Source: Sphingomonadaceae bacterium
GTDB taxonomy: Bacteria; Pseudomonadota; Alphaproteobacteria; Sphingomonadales; Sphingomonadaceae
NCBI GenBank assembly: GCA_947451145.1
Contig: CANFXW010000013.1
Coordinates: 40,341 to 104,340, forward strand
Reading direction: 5' to 3'
Length of the DNA stretch: 64,000 nt
How positions within the stretch are numbered: the stretch's first letter is position 1; each line of letters begins with the position of its first letter. Position numbers and translations under genes: made by a program. Below the pieces are notes generated by a model. That model did no database searches and was not told the DNA's origin. It saw nothing but the letters and a program-made list of their open reading frames with translations. Shown one piece after another: positions 27,727 through 36,117 of the stretch.

Positions 27727-28151
27727 CCCTCGCGATAAATCGTGTAGCAGCGGGAACGAAACTTCCAGACGCCGTCTTCGCGGACAAATTGATCCTCATA
27801 TTCGCCCAACAGTTCCCTGCCTCCCGGGAAAAAGGTCGCGATCATCAGTGACGTCGCGCAGGCGGTTTCGCCGTTCAGCGTGATCAGCAGGTTGTGAATT
27901 GCCGGGAAAACCCGGCCACTGGCGGATGAGCTGGCGACCGATTTCATCACCTCATGGAGGCCTTCAGCATGAGATCGCGTGGCCAGACTGCTTGGCACCA
28001 TTGGATCGGCATCGCGCACTTCGAAGCTGCCATTGTCGGTGAATAGCCTGGCGTTTAGCTCGGGTGTGCGGTTGCGGATATTCAGCGCGTAGGTGTGAAC
28101 AAGATCAGCAATTTCGGCCTTGTCAGACAGCGACTTCAACGTTTCGGCCAT
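27723..28151 (-). CDS. SnoaL-like / NTF2-fold protein
   Basis: A 142-residue NTF2-like alpha+beta cone protein. The layout is typical: an N-terminal helix pair (KAEIADLVHTYALNIRNR), LNARLFTDNGSFEVRD, a central AIHNLLITLNGETA strand and C-terminal GVWKFRSRCYTIYREG. Proteins of this type include bile-acid dehydratases, ketosteroid-isomerase-like and aromatic dioxygenase small-subunit-like members. No catalytic pair can be named with confidence. ATG at 28151 is chosen over 28172. It is a single gene on the minus strand, convergent with the SDR-EthD pair. Confidence 0.75.
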   Translation of the reverse strand: MAETLKSLSDKAEIADLVHTYALNIRNRTPELNARLFTDNGSFEVRDADPMVPSSLATRSHAEGLHEVMKSVASSSASGRVFPAIHNLLITLNGETACATSLMIATFFPGGRELLGEYEDQFVREDGVWKFRSRCYTIYREG

Positions 28152-28271
28152 GCCCGTTTCTCCGACAGTCAATCATCGCCGCGATCATGCGGGCTTGGGG
28201 CTGGACGGCAAGAAAATTCCCGCCCATTGCCCGCTCATCCAGACAAGATCGTCCAGACGAACGAGGTTTCC

Positions 28272-29714
28272 ATGAGCTACACCCGGTTCCTGAAGCAGCA
28301 GTGCTATATCGACGGTAAGTGGTGCGATGCCGATAGCGGCACGACCATCAATGTCAGTGATCCGGGAAAGGGCACTGTGCTTGGCACGGTTCCGAACATG
28401 GGGCAGGTCGAAACCGAGCGCGCCATCAATGCCGCTGAAGCGGCGCTTCCGGCGTGGCGGGCGAAGACTGCGGGCGATCGCGCCAAGATCATGCGCAAGT
28501 TCTTCGATCGGATGATCGCCAATCAGGACGCACTGGGCGAACTGCTCAGCCGCGAACAGGGCAAACCTTTTGCCGAAGCCAAGGGTGAAATCGCCTATTC
28601 AGCCAGCTTCATCGAATGGTTCGCTGAGGAGGGCAAGCGCGCCTATGGCGAGATCGTGCCGAGCCATGCGGCGGACCGGCGGATCGTTACGCTGAAGCAG
28701 GGCATTGGCGTGGTCGCGGCGATCACCCCGTGGAATTTCCCGTCAGCGATGATCGGACGCAAGCTCGGGCCAGCGCTGGCGGCTGGCTGCACCATGGTTC
28801 TCAAGCCGGCTTCGGCCACGCCCTATTCGGCGCTGGCTCTTGCGGTTCTGGCCGAGGAGGCCGGCGTTCCTGCTGGCGTATTCAACGTCGTTACCGGTTC
28901 GGCCCGCGCCATCGGCGGCGAGCTGACCCGCAACCCAAAGGTCCGCAAGCTGACCTTCACCGGCTCGACCGAAATCGGTGTGCAGCTGCTGCGCGAATGC
29001 GCCGATACGGTGAAGAAGGTCTCGATGGAGCTCGGTGGCAATGCGCCCTTTATCGTGTTTGACGATGCCGATGTTGATGCTGCTATCGAAGGCGCGATCG
29101 TCTCGAAGTTCCGCAACTGCGGCCAGACCTGCGTCTGCACTAACCGCTTCTACGTGCAGGACGCGGTCTATGATGAATTTGTCACCAAGCTTGCCGCTCG
29201 GGTCAAGACCATGCCGATCGGTTACGGCATGGACGAAGGCACCGTCGTTGGCCCGTTGATTGATATGGCGGCAGTCGAGAAGGTGGAAGAGCACCTTGAA
29301 GATGCACTGTCCGGCGGCGCAATCCTGCTGGCTGGCGGAAAGCGCCATGCTCTGGGCGGCAGCTTCTATGAACCGACTGTGGTTGCCAATGTGAAGGCCG
29401 ACATGAAGCTGGCACGTGAGGAAACCTTTGGCCCGCTTGCTGGCGTTATCCGTTTCAAGGACGAGGCCGAGGCGATCCGGCTCGCCAACGATACCGAATT
29501 CGGCCTTGCCGCCTATTTCTATGCCAAGGATATTGGCCGGGTGTGGCGCGTGGCAGAGGCTCTGGAATCGGGCATCGTCGGGATCAACACCGGCCTGATC
29601 TCCACCGAAGTCGCGCCGTTTGGCGGGGTGAAGATGTCCGGCCTAGGCCGCGAAGGTTCACGGCACGGGCTGGATGACTATATGGAAATCAAATACCTCT
29701 GCATGGGTATTTGA
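28272..29714 (+). CDS. gabD: Succinate-semialdehyde dehydrogenase (NAD(P)+)
   Basis: A 480-residue aldehyde dehydrogenase that fits GabD throughout: TPWNFPSAMIGRKLGPALAA, LKPASATPYSALALA, the NAD-fold FTGSTEIG, catalytic Glu in MELGGNAPFIVFDDAD and catalytic Cys in RNCGQTCVCTNRFYV. It oxidises succinate semialdehyde to succinate, from GABA or aromatic catabolism. The ATG at 28272 is preferred; the open frame extends 59 codons upstream without family similarity. No gabT is adjacent. Glutarate semialdehyde is an alternative substrate. Confidence 0.9.
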   Translation: MSYTRFLKQQCYIDGKWCDADSGTTINVSDPGKGTVLGTVPNMGQVETERAINAAEAALPAWRAKTAGDRAKIMRKFFDRMIANQDALGELLSREQGKPFAEAKGEIAYSASFIEWFAEEGKRAYGEIVPSHAADRRIVTLKQGIGVVAAITPWNFPSAMIGRKLGPALAAGCTMVLKPASATPYSALALAVLAEEAGVPAGVFNVVTGSARAIGGELTRNPKVRKLTFTGSTEIGVQLLRECADTVKKVSMELGGNAPFIVFDDADVDAAIEGAIVSKFRNCGQTCVCTNRFYVQDAVYDEFVTKLAARVKTMPIGYGMDEGTVVGPLIDMAAVEKVEEHLEDALSGGAILLAGGKRHALGGSFYEPTVVANVKADMKLAREETFGPLAGVIRFKDEAEAIRLANDTEFGLAAYFYAKDIGRVWRVAEALESGIVGINTGLISTEVAPFGGVKMSGLGREGSRHGLDDYMEIKYLCMGI

Positions 29715-29716
29715 GC

Positions 29717-31162
29717 TTAGTGTTGAGCTTCGGTCCAGCCACCCGCTGTGGCGACATAGAGCCGGGCCACGTTGACATATTGCCGCGCCCGGGCATCGAC
29801 CAGCGCTATGCGTGAGCGTTCTACGCTGCGGCTCGCCTCAATCACCTGCAATATGCCGCTGTTACCCACGGCAAAACTGCGGCGCGACAGGCCGAGCGAG
29901 CGCTCGGCAATCGACGCAGCGTCGTTCTGCAGAGCCAGCGAGCGGGAATCGTTGTCCAGCGCCGAAAGCAGGTCTGAAACCTGACCAAATGCCTCCAGCA
30001 CCGTCTGGCGATAGCGCGCTGCCGATGCCTTGGCTTCGGCTTCCGCGCCGCGCTTGGCCGCAGTCAGGGTGCCGCCATGGAAAATCGGGGCTGTTACACC
30101 ACCAAGCAGAGCAAAGCTGTTGGCTGAACCCTTGAACACGTCTTCCGGGTGTGTCGCCATCTGCGAGAACGACGCGCCCAGCGAAATGCTGGGGTAGAGC
30201 CGCGCCTGAGCTACGCCAATCGCGGCGGTCGCTGCATGGAGCCGCGCTTCGGCGGCAAGAATATCGGGCCGCTTGTGCACCAGCTCGGAAGCCAGCGTCA
30301 CCGGAACCTGCGCGGGCAGGGTGAGGGCAGCCAACGAGAAGTTGGTCGCGCCAAGATCACCGGGTGTAGTTCCGAGCAGAATCGCCAGCAGATCGCGTGC
30401 TTCGGTGCGCTGTTGTTCAAGCTGGGGAAGGCCGGCCCGGTCGTTCGCCAGCTGCTGGCGCGCAGTCAGCACTTCAACCAGCGTTCCCGCACCGCCCTGT
30501 TGCTTACGTTCGGTCAGCGATACGTTGCGCTCGTCCTCGCTAACCAGCGACTGTTGCGCTGCTATGCGGTCGTTAAGTGCGGCGATCATCAGCGCCTGCA
30601 TAACAACGCGCCCGGCCAGCGTCAGGTGCGCGGCTTCGGTTTCGTGCAGCTGCGCCTCGGCATCTGCGGTGCTCTGCTCCAGCGCCCGGTGATTTCCGCC
30701 AAACAGATCAAGATCATAGCTGATCCCGCCGCCTACCGAATAAAGCGTGAACTCAGGGTTGTCGATGGCAACGCCAAAGGTGCTGGCGTCAAAGCCAAAG
30801 GCGCCAAGATTGACCTTCTGATGTTCGATTTGACCGTTCACGTTAACCTGCGGCTGCAACCGCCCATTCGCCGCTTTCACGGCTTCGCGCGCGCGCTCCA
30901 GTGTCGCCATTGAGGCGGCAAGGCTCTGGTTTCCGGCCAGCGCCCGCGTGACCAAAGCGTTCAGGTCTGCCGATCCGAATGCCTCCCACCAACGCGCTTG
31001 AGGGCCTTCACCCAAAGCTGCAACCGGGCCTTTGGTGGCTGCATTTGTCGTTGCAGAATAGACCGAGGCCGATGGGGCAGCCGGGCGCTCGAAATTGGGC
31101 CCGACGGTCTTGCAACCGGTTAGCAGGGCCAGAGCAGCAGCGGAAAGGACGAGACGCTTCAT
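29717..31162 (-). CDS. NodT-family outer-membrane efflux lipoprotein
   Basis: A 481-residue TolC-like channel of the NodT/RND-MFS outer-membrane factor type. The N-terminus is a lipoprotein signal (LVLSAAALALLTGC) followed by the diagnostic VGPNFERPA. Two long helical repeats with ADLNALVTRALAGNQSLAA and AIGVAQARLYPSISLGASFS mark the two halves. ATG at 31162 lies 7 bases after the stop of the emrA-like gene, so the two form an operon. It provides the outer-membrane exit of a tripartite pump. Confidence 0.92.
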   Translation of the reverse strand: MKRLVLSAAALALLTGCKTVGPNFERPAAPSASVYSATTNAATKGPVAALGEGPQARWWEAFGSADLNALVTRALAGNQSLAASMATLERAREAVKAANGRLQPQVNVNGQIEHQKVNLGAFGFDASTFGVAIDNPEFTLYSVGGGISYDLDLFGGNHRALEQSTADAEAQLHETEAAHLTLAGRVVMQALMIAALNDRIAAQQSLVSEDERNVSLTERKQQGGAGTLVEVLTARQQLANDRAGLPQLEQQRTEARDLLAILLGTTPGDLGATNFSLAALTLPAQVPVTLASELVHKRPDILAAEARLHAATAAIGVAQARLYPSISLGASFSQMATHPEDVFKGSANSFALLGGVTAPIFHGGTLTAAKRGAEAEAKASAARYRQTVLEAFGQVSDLLSALDNDSRSLALQNDAASIAERSLGLSRRSFAVGNSGILQVIEASRSVERSRIALVDARARQYVNVARLYVATAGGWTEAQH

Positions 31163-31169
31163 GGCCGGA

Positions 31170-32261
31170 TCAATGCTGCGCCGAAACTGCGCCGCGCGGA
31201 GAAACCGGGGGCACATCCGCGCCGAACAGGCGGCGCTGGTGTCCGGTATCGACGCTTACATCGATGCTGAGGCCGGCATGAAGCGGAATATCTTTCGGCG
31301 TGACATCGATCGAGATGATAACGGGCAGGCGCTGCGTAACCTTCACCCAGTTACCGGTCGCGTTCTCGGCCGGGAGGACCGAGAAACTGTTGCCGGTGCC
31401 GGGGCTGAAGCTTTCGACGTGGCCCTTCAACTCGTTGTCGGGGAAGGCGTCGATATGGATCACCGCGTTCTGGCCAAGCCGCATGTAGCGCAGCTGGTTT
31501 TCCTTGAAGTTGGCTTCAATCCAGTACCGCGTGCCAGTCAGGACAAAGAGCGGCTTGCCCGAGGTGACATAAGTGCCGACTTGCACCTGGTTGACTTTGG
31601 TCACCACGCCGTCCTGCGGCGCGCGGACCACCGTGTTGGCAAGCGCGATGCGGGCGGCTTCGAGAGCCGCTGCGGCGCGGCGCGGTGCTGGTTGAGCATC
31701 TCCCGATCCGGCTGGCAGGCGCGCCGCAATGCTGGCGGCTTTGGCGCGGAAGGCCACGATCGATGCTGCAGCGTTGCGCACGGCCAAGTCTGCCGAGTCG
31801 ACTTGCGACTGTGATGAAATGCCATCCTTGGCGAGTGAACGCTGGCGGTTGGCTTCAGACTGGGCATAGGCGAGCTGGGCCTGTGCCTTGGCCACATCGG
31901 CCTGGCTTGATGCGAGGTCGGCGCGGACCGAACCAACATCGGCGATCGAACCGGAAAGCCCGGCCTCTGCCGCAGAAACACTGGCCTGATAATCGGCCGG
32001 ATCGATGCGGAACAGCACATCGCCTTTGTGGACGAATTGATTTTCCTGCACTTCTACCGAAATCACCTTGCCGCTGACGTTAGAGGCAACCATGACCTTG
32101 GCGGTTTGCAGCTGGGCATTGTCGGTTTCGACATAGCGGCCGCCACTGAGATAGAACCACAGGCCGATCAACACTGCGACCAGAATGCCCCCCAGCATCA
32201 ATGGCCGCCGCAGACGCGATCCACCAATTTCGATATCGTCGGCTGGCTGATTGGCGCTCAC
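31170..32261 (-). CDS. emrA: HlyD/EmrA-type membrane fusion protein
   Basis: A 363-residue periplasmic adaptor. One N-terminal transmembrane helix (PLMLGGILVAVLIGLWFYLSG) precedes VETDNAQLQTAKVMVASNVSG, the EmrA-type lipoyl half, a helical hairpin rich in Ala/Gln (residues about 95-190), the second lipoyl half VVRAPQDGVVTKVNQVQVGTYV, and a beta-barrel domain. Such adaptors join an EmrB-type MFS pump to an outer-membrane channel. The channel gene follows, but no EmrB gene is adjacent on either side, so the pump must be encoded elsewhere or borrowed. Confidence 0.92.
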   Translation of the reverse strand: MSANQPADDIEIGGSRLRRPLMLGGILVAVLIGLWFYLSGGRYVETDNAQLQTAKVMVASNVSGKVISVEVQENQFVHKGDVLFRIDPADYQASVSAAEAGLSGSIADVGSVRADLASSQADVAKAQAQLAYAQSEANRQRSLAKDGISSQSQVDSADLAVRNAAASIVAFRAKAASIAARLPAGSGDAQPAPRRAAAALEAARIALANTVVRAPQDGVVTKVNQVQVGTYVTSGKPLFVLTGTRYWIEANFKENQLRYMRLGQNAVIHIDAFPDNELKGHVESFSPGTGNSFSVLPAENATGNWVKVTQRLPVIISIDVTPKDIPLHAGLSIDVSVDTGHQRRLFGADVPPVSPRGAVSAQH

Positions 32262-32356
32262 TGATAACTCCGGAGTGTGTCGATTGCGGGGCTGTTGGGT
32301 CCGTTGACCATTGGCCGATACTAAGCAATGCTAATATCAGCAAGGGGATTAATCGC

Positions 32357-33154
32357 ATGAATGCGCCGAGAGTCGTCGAATTGACAGGTGTCCACAATTT
32401 TCGTGATTACGGCGGCTACGCTCTCGTCGGGGGAGGGCGTTTGCGTCGCGGCCTGCTTTGGCGGTCGGGCCAGCATCACGAGGCCGATGATGTTGATCTT
32501 GCCACAATCGATTCGCTTGGTCTGGCGCACGTATTTGATCTGCGGACTGACCGGGAGCGCGAAAACTACCCTTGCCGTCGGCCGCCGAATTTCGCGGGTA
32601 CCGTTCATTTTGCCCCCGATGATGCGGCAATCCTCGCACCCCACGTCGCTGCGGCATCCGGCAGAAAGCGGGACGCTGAAACCACGCGCGAAAACATGCG
32701 TCGATCCTATCTCGGCATACCTTTCCGGCCAAAGCTGGTTGAGGCCATCACCAACTATTTCCAAGTGCTGGCAAGTTCCTCAGATGCTGGCACGGTCGGG
32801 GCGAGCATGATCAACTGCCTGGCGGGCAAGGACCGCACGGGGTTTGCCGTCGCCATGCTGCACACCGCGTTGGGAGTGCATCACGACGACATCGTCGCCG
32901 ACTATCTGTTGACCAATACTGCCGGCGATCCGCTCGCCCGTATTGCCGCCGGTGGGCGCGCGATTGCCCATATTGTCGGCGACATCGACGAGGATGCCCT
33001 GCGGGTAATCATGAGTGTCGAGGCCGAATGGCTGGATATCGCGTTCGCCCGGATTCGCGAAGAACACGGCTCCGTCGAAGCCTACCAGGCAGCGACGTTT
33101 GGCGTTGATGATGCCCTGCGGAAACGACTTCGCGCCAATCTGTCAGAAGCCTAA
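32357..33154 (+). CDS. Tyrosine-protein-phosphatase-like protein
   Basis: A 265-residue protein of the bacterial Y-phosphatase 2 / Tps-like family. The early motif HNFRDYGGY and FDLRTDRERENYP are characteristic. The P-loop reads NCLAGKDRTG (Cys154, Arg160): the Cys and Arg nucleophile pair of CX5R is retained, but the usual preceding His is Asn153. Substrates in this family range from phosphotyrosine to phosphoinositides. Start at ATG 32357; it diverges from the emrA-like gene. Its stop overlaps the convergent alpha/beta-hydrolase gene. Confidence 0.85.
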   Translation: MNAPRVVELTGVHNFRDYGGYALVGGGRLRRGLLWRSGQHHEADDVDLATIDSLGLAHVFDLRTDRERENYPCRRPPNFAGTVHFAPDDAAILAPHVAAASGRKRDAETTRENMRRSYLGIPFRPKLVEAITNYFQVLASSSDAGTVGASMINCLAGKDRTGFAVAMLHTALGVHHDDIVADYLLTNTAGDPLARIAAGGRAIAHIVGDIDEDALRVIMSVEAEWLDIAFARIREEHGSVEAYQAATFGVDDALRKRLRANLSEA

Positions 33155-34026
33155 GGTGCCAGAAACGCCTTCACATCACCAAGGAACCGGTCGAGCTGGT
33201 CGTGGTGCAGCCAATGTCCTGCCTTTTCATATTCAATGACGCGGGCATTGTGGAAATGGACCAGACGGCCATCGCGCTCGGGATTCGATGCCCATGAGTC
33301 CGCCCCGTAGAGCAGCAATAGCGGGCAGGTAATAGCCGACCACAAAGCCTCAACGTCCACTTGCTGCCAATCGGTTGGCGGCCATACGTTCAGGTAATTG
33401 TCGAATTTCCAGGACCACGATCCATCCTCATTGCGGTTCACGCCATGAATGGTCAGGTGACGGGCCTGCGCGTCGGAAAGGAAGCCGTTTTCCTCCTTCA
33501 TCCGGGCATAGGCCGCTTCGATCGTTGGATAGCGCCGCGGCAAGCGACCCGAAGCCTTTCGCTTGTTCTCGATCCACTCGCGCATGATATCAGCCTGGGT
33601 CAGCTTACTGCGTTCGGCGAGGATCTTGGGGGATGGGCCAAGTCCCTCGATGTTGACCAGCTTGCGCACCTTTTCGGGGTAGAGTCCCGTAAAGCGTGTC
33701 GCGATATTGCCGCCGAGAGAATGGGCAATGATTGTCACCTGGTCGTGCCCCAGGCTGTGGACCAGTTGGGTGAAATCATAAACGAAAGCGTTGGAAGTAT
33801 AGTCTCCATCTGGCGACCAGGCGCTGTCACCATGACCGCGGAGGTCGGCGGCGATGACGTGCCAGTCCTTGGCGAGTTCAGCTGCGACCCAATCCCATGA
33901 CCGGCAATGATCGCGCCCGCCGTGCTGCAGGATCAGTGGGGGCGCATCGGGATTGCCCCAATCGACATAGTGCAGCCGCAGCCGCTGCGAGATGAAGGAA
34001 TTCGATGTGGGGCCGGTGAGCGTCAT
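33151..34026 (-). CDS. Alpha/beta hydrolase
   Basis: A 291-residue cytoplasmic alpha/beta hydrolase. The oxyanion block ILQHGGRDHCRSWDWVA, DLRGHGDSAW and the nucleophile elbow IIAHSLGGNIAT are visible. The acid lies in LLLYGADSWASNP and the catalytic His in EKAGHWLHHDQ. The fold is that of C-C-bond hydrolases, haloalkane dehalogenases and esterases; the substrate cannot be named. It is a single gene between the phosphatase and the arsenic operon. Confidence 0.88.
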   Translation of the reverse strand: MTLTGPTSNSFISQRLRLHYVDWGNPDAPPLILQHGGRDHCRSWDWVAAELAKDWHVIAADLRGHGDSAWSPDGDYTSNAFVYDFTQLVHSLGHDQVTIIAHSLGGNIATRFTGLYPEKVRKLVNIEGLGPSPKILAERSKLTQADIMREWIENKRKASGRLPRRYPTIEAAYARMKEENGFLSDAQARHLTIHGVNRNEDGSWSWKFDNYLNVWPPTDWQQVDVEALWSAITCPLLLLYGADSWASNPERDGRLVHFHNARVIEYEKAGHWLHHDQLDRFLGDVKAFLAP

Positions 34027-34082
34027 GCAGTCCAGATGGGACTGCGCATCGGCCGCGTCAATTGCTCTTAATCCCGCAAGGC

Positions 34083-34127
34083 TTGACTCGGGCTGCCATT
34101 CCGATATTTCGATGAATATAGAAATAT
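34083..34127 (+). promoter_or_regulatory. arsR promoter with ArsR-type operator
   Basis: A TTGACT -35-like box (34083-34088) is followed after 16 bases by a TATTTC -10-like box (34105-34110). Over the -10 region lies a perfect 7-base inverted repeat, ATATTTC (34104-34110) and GAAATAT (34121-34127), with a 10-base spacer. This is the usual geometry of an ArsR/SmtB operator that blocks RNA polymerase until arsenite binds. GAGG before the arsR ATG provides the ribosome site. Confidence 0.75.
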
Positions 34128-34136
34128 GAGGTTGTC

Positions 34137-34481
34137 ATGGATTCGCAAAGCACAATCCGCGCGCTGGCCGCCTTGGCGCAGGAACACCGGCTCGCAGCTT
34201 TTCGTTTGCTCGTTCAGGCGGGCCCCGAAGGTATGGCAGCGGGAGCGATTGCCGATGCTCTTGAGGTTCCTGCTTCCTCGATGAGCTTTCATTTGGCCCA
34301 GCTCGCCCATGCCGGTCTGGTCAGCCAGCAGCGCCGCAGCCGGTCGATCATCTATGCTGCGGACTATGCCGTGATGAACGCCCTTATGGCCTATCTAACC
34401 GAAAATTGCTGCGGCGGTGCGTCTTGCGCCAGCGATGCAGCGTGCAGCCCAATCCAATCCGCAGAAAGGAATGTCGCATGA
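34137..34481 (+). CDS. arsR: ArsR-family arsenite-responsive repressor
   Basis: A 114-residue winged-helix repressor (residues 10-85; recognition helix region EVPASSMSFHLAQLAHAGLV). There is no ELCVCDL metal motif in the DNA-binding helix. Instead the C-terminus carries Cys91, Cys92, Cys97 and Cys103 (ENCCGGASCASDAAC), resembling the C-terminal As(III) site of the Acidithiobacillus ArsR type. It should repress the operon by binding the palindrome at 34104-34127. Its stop overlaps the arsI start (ATGA). Confidence 0.95.
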   Translation: MDSQSTIRALAALAQEHRLAAFRLLVQAGPEGMAAGAIADALEVPASSMSFHLAQLAHAGLVSQQRRSRSIIYAADYAVMNALMAYLTENCCGGASCASDAACSPIQSAERNVA

Positions 34482-34954
34482 AGCGGTTTCACGTTCACGT
34501 CGGGGTATCCAGCCTTGAAAGCTCGATTGCCTTTTACAGCCACCTCTTTGGCGAGAAGCCTTCGGTGGTGAAGCCGGACTATGCCAAGTGGATGCTGGAA
34601 GACCCTCGCATTAACTTCGCCATTTCGGAGAAATGTGGCGCTGCCAAAGGGATCGAGCATCTGGGCGTGCAAGTTGAGGATACGGCGGAATTGGCCGAAG
34701 TTTATGGCCGGCTTCAGGCCGCTGACGCGCCTGTGCTGGAAGAGGGCGCAACCACCTGTTGCTATGCCCGCTCGGAGAAGAGCTGGATCGCCGATCCCGA
34801 TGGCGTAGTCTGGGAAGCATTCCTGACCAACGGCGAGGCAACCGATTATGGTGCCGGACCAGACTTTGCTGCGCTATCGTCAGACAATGCCGCTGCGAGC
34901 GCCTGCTGCGCCCCGGCCATTGCCACTGCACCAGCCAAATCATCCTGCTGTTGA
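34478..34954 (+). CDS. arsI: ArsI/CadI-type glyoxalase-fold protein (C-As lyase)
   Basis: A 158-residue vicinal-oxygen-chelate protein. ArsI is an Fe(II)-dependent dioxygenase that splits the carbon-arsenic bond of trivalent methyl and aryl arsenicals. The fold repeats (FHVHVGVSSLESSIAFYSHLFG; IEHLGVQVED), likely metal ligands His5 or His7, His61 and Glu113, and the vicinal pair Cys94-Cys95 (TTCCYARSEKSW) that binds trivalent arsenic are all visible. The C-terminus adds two further Cys pairs (SACCAP, SSCC). It is second in the ars operon. A CadI-like cadmium-induced role without lyase activity is the alternative. Confidence 0.88.
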   Translation: MKRFHVHVGVSSLESSIAFYSHLFGEKPSVVKPDYAKWMLEDPRINFAISEKCGAAKGIEHLGVQVEDTAELAEVYGRLQAADAPVLEEGATTCCYARSEKSWIADPDGVVWEAFLTNGEATDYGAGPDFAALSSDNAAASACCAPAIATAPAKSSCC

Positions 34955-34966
34955 TCGGGAAAGCTA

Positions 34967-35470
34967 ATGACCAGACCATTTTCCGTGCTGGTGCTTTGCA
35001 CTGGCAATTCTGCCCGTTCGATCCTTGGCGAGGCGATTCTTGGCACGCTCGGGCAGGGACGGATTGTCTCCTACAGCGCCGGATCGAAACCCAAAGGCGT
35101 CCCGCATCCAGGCGCACTTCGCTTGCTGCAGCGCAAGGGTATCGACACTGCTGCATTCCGCTCAAAAAGCTGGAATGAGTTTACCGGAGCCGATGCGCCG
35201 CCGATCGACTTGGCGATTACCGTTTGCGGCAATGCTGCCGGCGAGGCTTGCCCGGTGTTCATGGGCGCGCCGCTGAAAGCACATTGGGGGCTGCCTGATC
35301 CTGTGGATATCGAAGGCAGCGATGCCGAGGTCGATGTTGCATTCGAGCAGACCTGGCGCTGGCTGGAGATGCGGGTGCAGGCCCTGCTGGCCCTGCCGTT
35401 CGAAACGATGGAACGGGCTGAACTGCTCAAGGAACTCGCCCGGATCGGGCAAATGGAAGGTGCCGCATGA
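34967..35470 (+). CDS. arsC: Arsenate reductase, thioredoxin-type
   Basis: A 167-residue low-molecular-weight phosphatase-fold enzyme that reduces arsenate to arsenite. The P-loop is LCTGNSARS with nucleophile Cys11. Two more cysteines, Cys87 and Cys95 in [12 protein letters not shown], form the relay pair that identifies the thioredoxin-coupled class. The C-terminus is extended by an amphipathic helix compared with the shortest family members. It lies 12 bases after arsI and overlaps the aquaporin start as ATGA. A thioredoxin reductase gene lies 1.5 kb downstream. Confidence 0.93.
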   Translation: MTRPFSVLVLCTGNSARSILGEAILGTLGQGRIVSYSAGSKPKGVPHPGALRLLQRKGIDTAAFRSKSWNEFTGADAPPIDLAITVCGNAAGEACPVFMGAPLKAHWGLPDPVDIEGSDAEVDVAFEQTWRWLEMRVQALLALPFETMERAELLKELARIGQMEGAA

Positions 35471-36117
35471 ACCGCAAACTCCTGGCCGAGGCGATCGGCT
35501 CGTTCTTCCTCTTCGCGACAGTAATCGGCTCGGGCGTGATGGCCGAGCAACTCTCGGGCGGCAATGTCGCCGTTGCCTTGATGGGCAACACTGTGGCGAC
35601 GGGGGCGATGTTGTTCGTCCTGATCACCATGCTCGGCCCGATTTCCGGTGCACATTTCAATCCGGCTGTGACCTTGGTGATGCGTCTGCGCGGTGAGGTG
35701 GGGAGCGGTTCTGCGCTCACCTATTTCGTGGCGCAGATCGTTGGCGGCGTACTCGGCGTCTGGGCCGCGCATGTTATGTTTGGGCTGCCGGTTATCCAGT
35801 TTTCCCACCATGCGCGGACCGGCTTTGGTCAATGGACTGGCGAATTTGTCGCGACCTTCGGCCTGCTGATCACCATTCTTGGGACAGTCAAGGCAAGGCC
35901 GCAGTGGGTGCCGGCATCGGTCGCGCTCTATATCACCTCGGCCTATTGGTTCACCTCATCAACCAGCTTCGCCAATCCCGCGATCACTATTGCGCGCAGC
36001 CTGAGTGACACCTTCGCAGGGATTGCTCCGGCGGACGTGTCGGGCTTTGTTCTGGCGCAGCTGGCTGGTGCACTGGCCGCTATGCTGTGCGGACGGGTGC
36101 TGTTCGACGACGCCTAG
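35467..36117 (+). CDS. aqpS: MIP/aquaporin-family channel of the ars operon (AqpS-like)
   Basis: A 216-residue six-helix aquaglyceroporin-like channel. Both hemipore motifs are intact: [11 protein letters not shown] near residue 63 and [11 protein letters not shown] near residue 173, with the selectivity-filter Arg. In Sinorhizobium meliloti an AqpS in the ars operon lets arsenite produced by ArsC leave the cell down its gradient. The operon here has no ArsB or Acr3 pump, which fits that model. It ends 4 bases into the stop of the convergent downstream gene. Confidence 0.92.
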   Translation: MNRKLLAEAIGSFFLFATVIGSGVMAEQLSGGNVAVALMGNTVATGAMLFVLITMLGPISGAHFNPAVTLVMRLRGEVGSGSALTYFVAQIVGGVLGVWAAHVMFGLPVIQFSHHARTGFGQWTGEFVATFGLLITILGTVKARPQWVPASVALYITSAYWFTSSTSFANPAITIARSLSDTFAGIAPADVSGFVLAQLAGALAAMLCGRVLFDDA

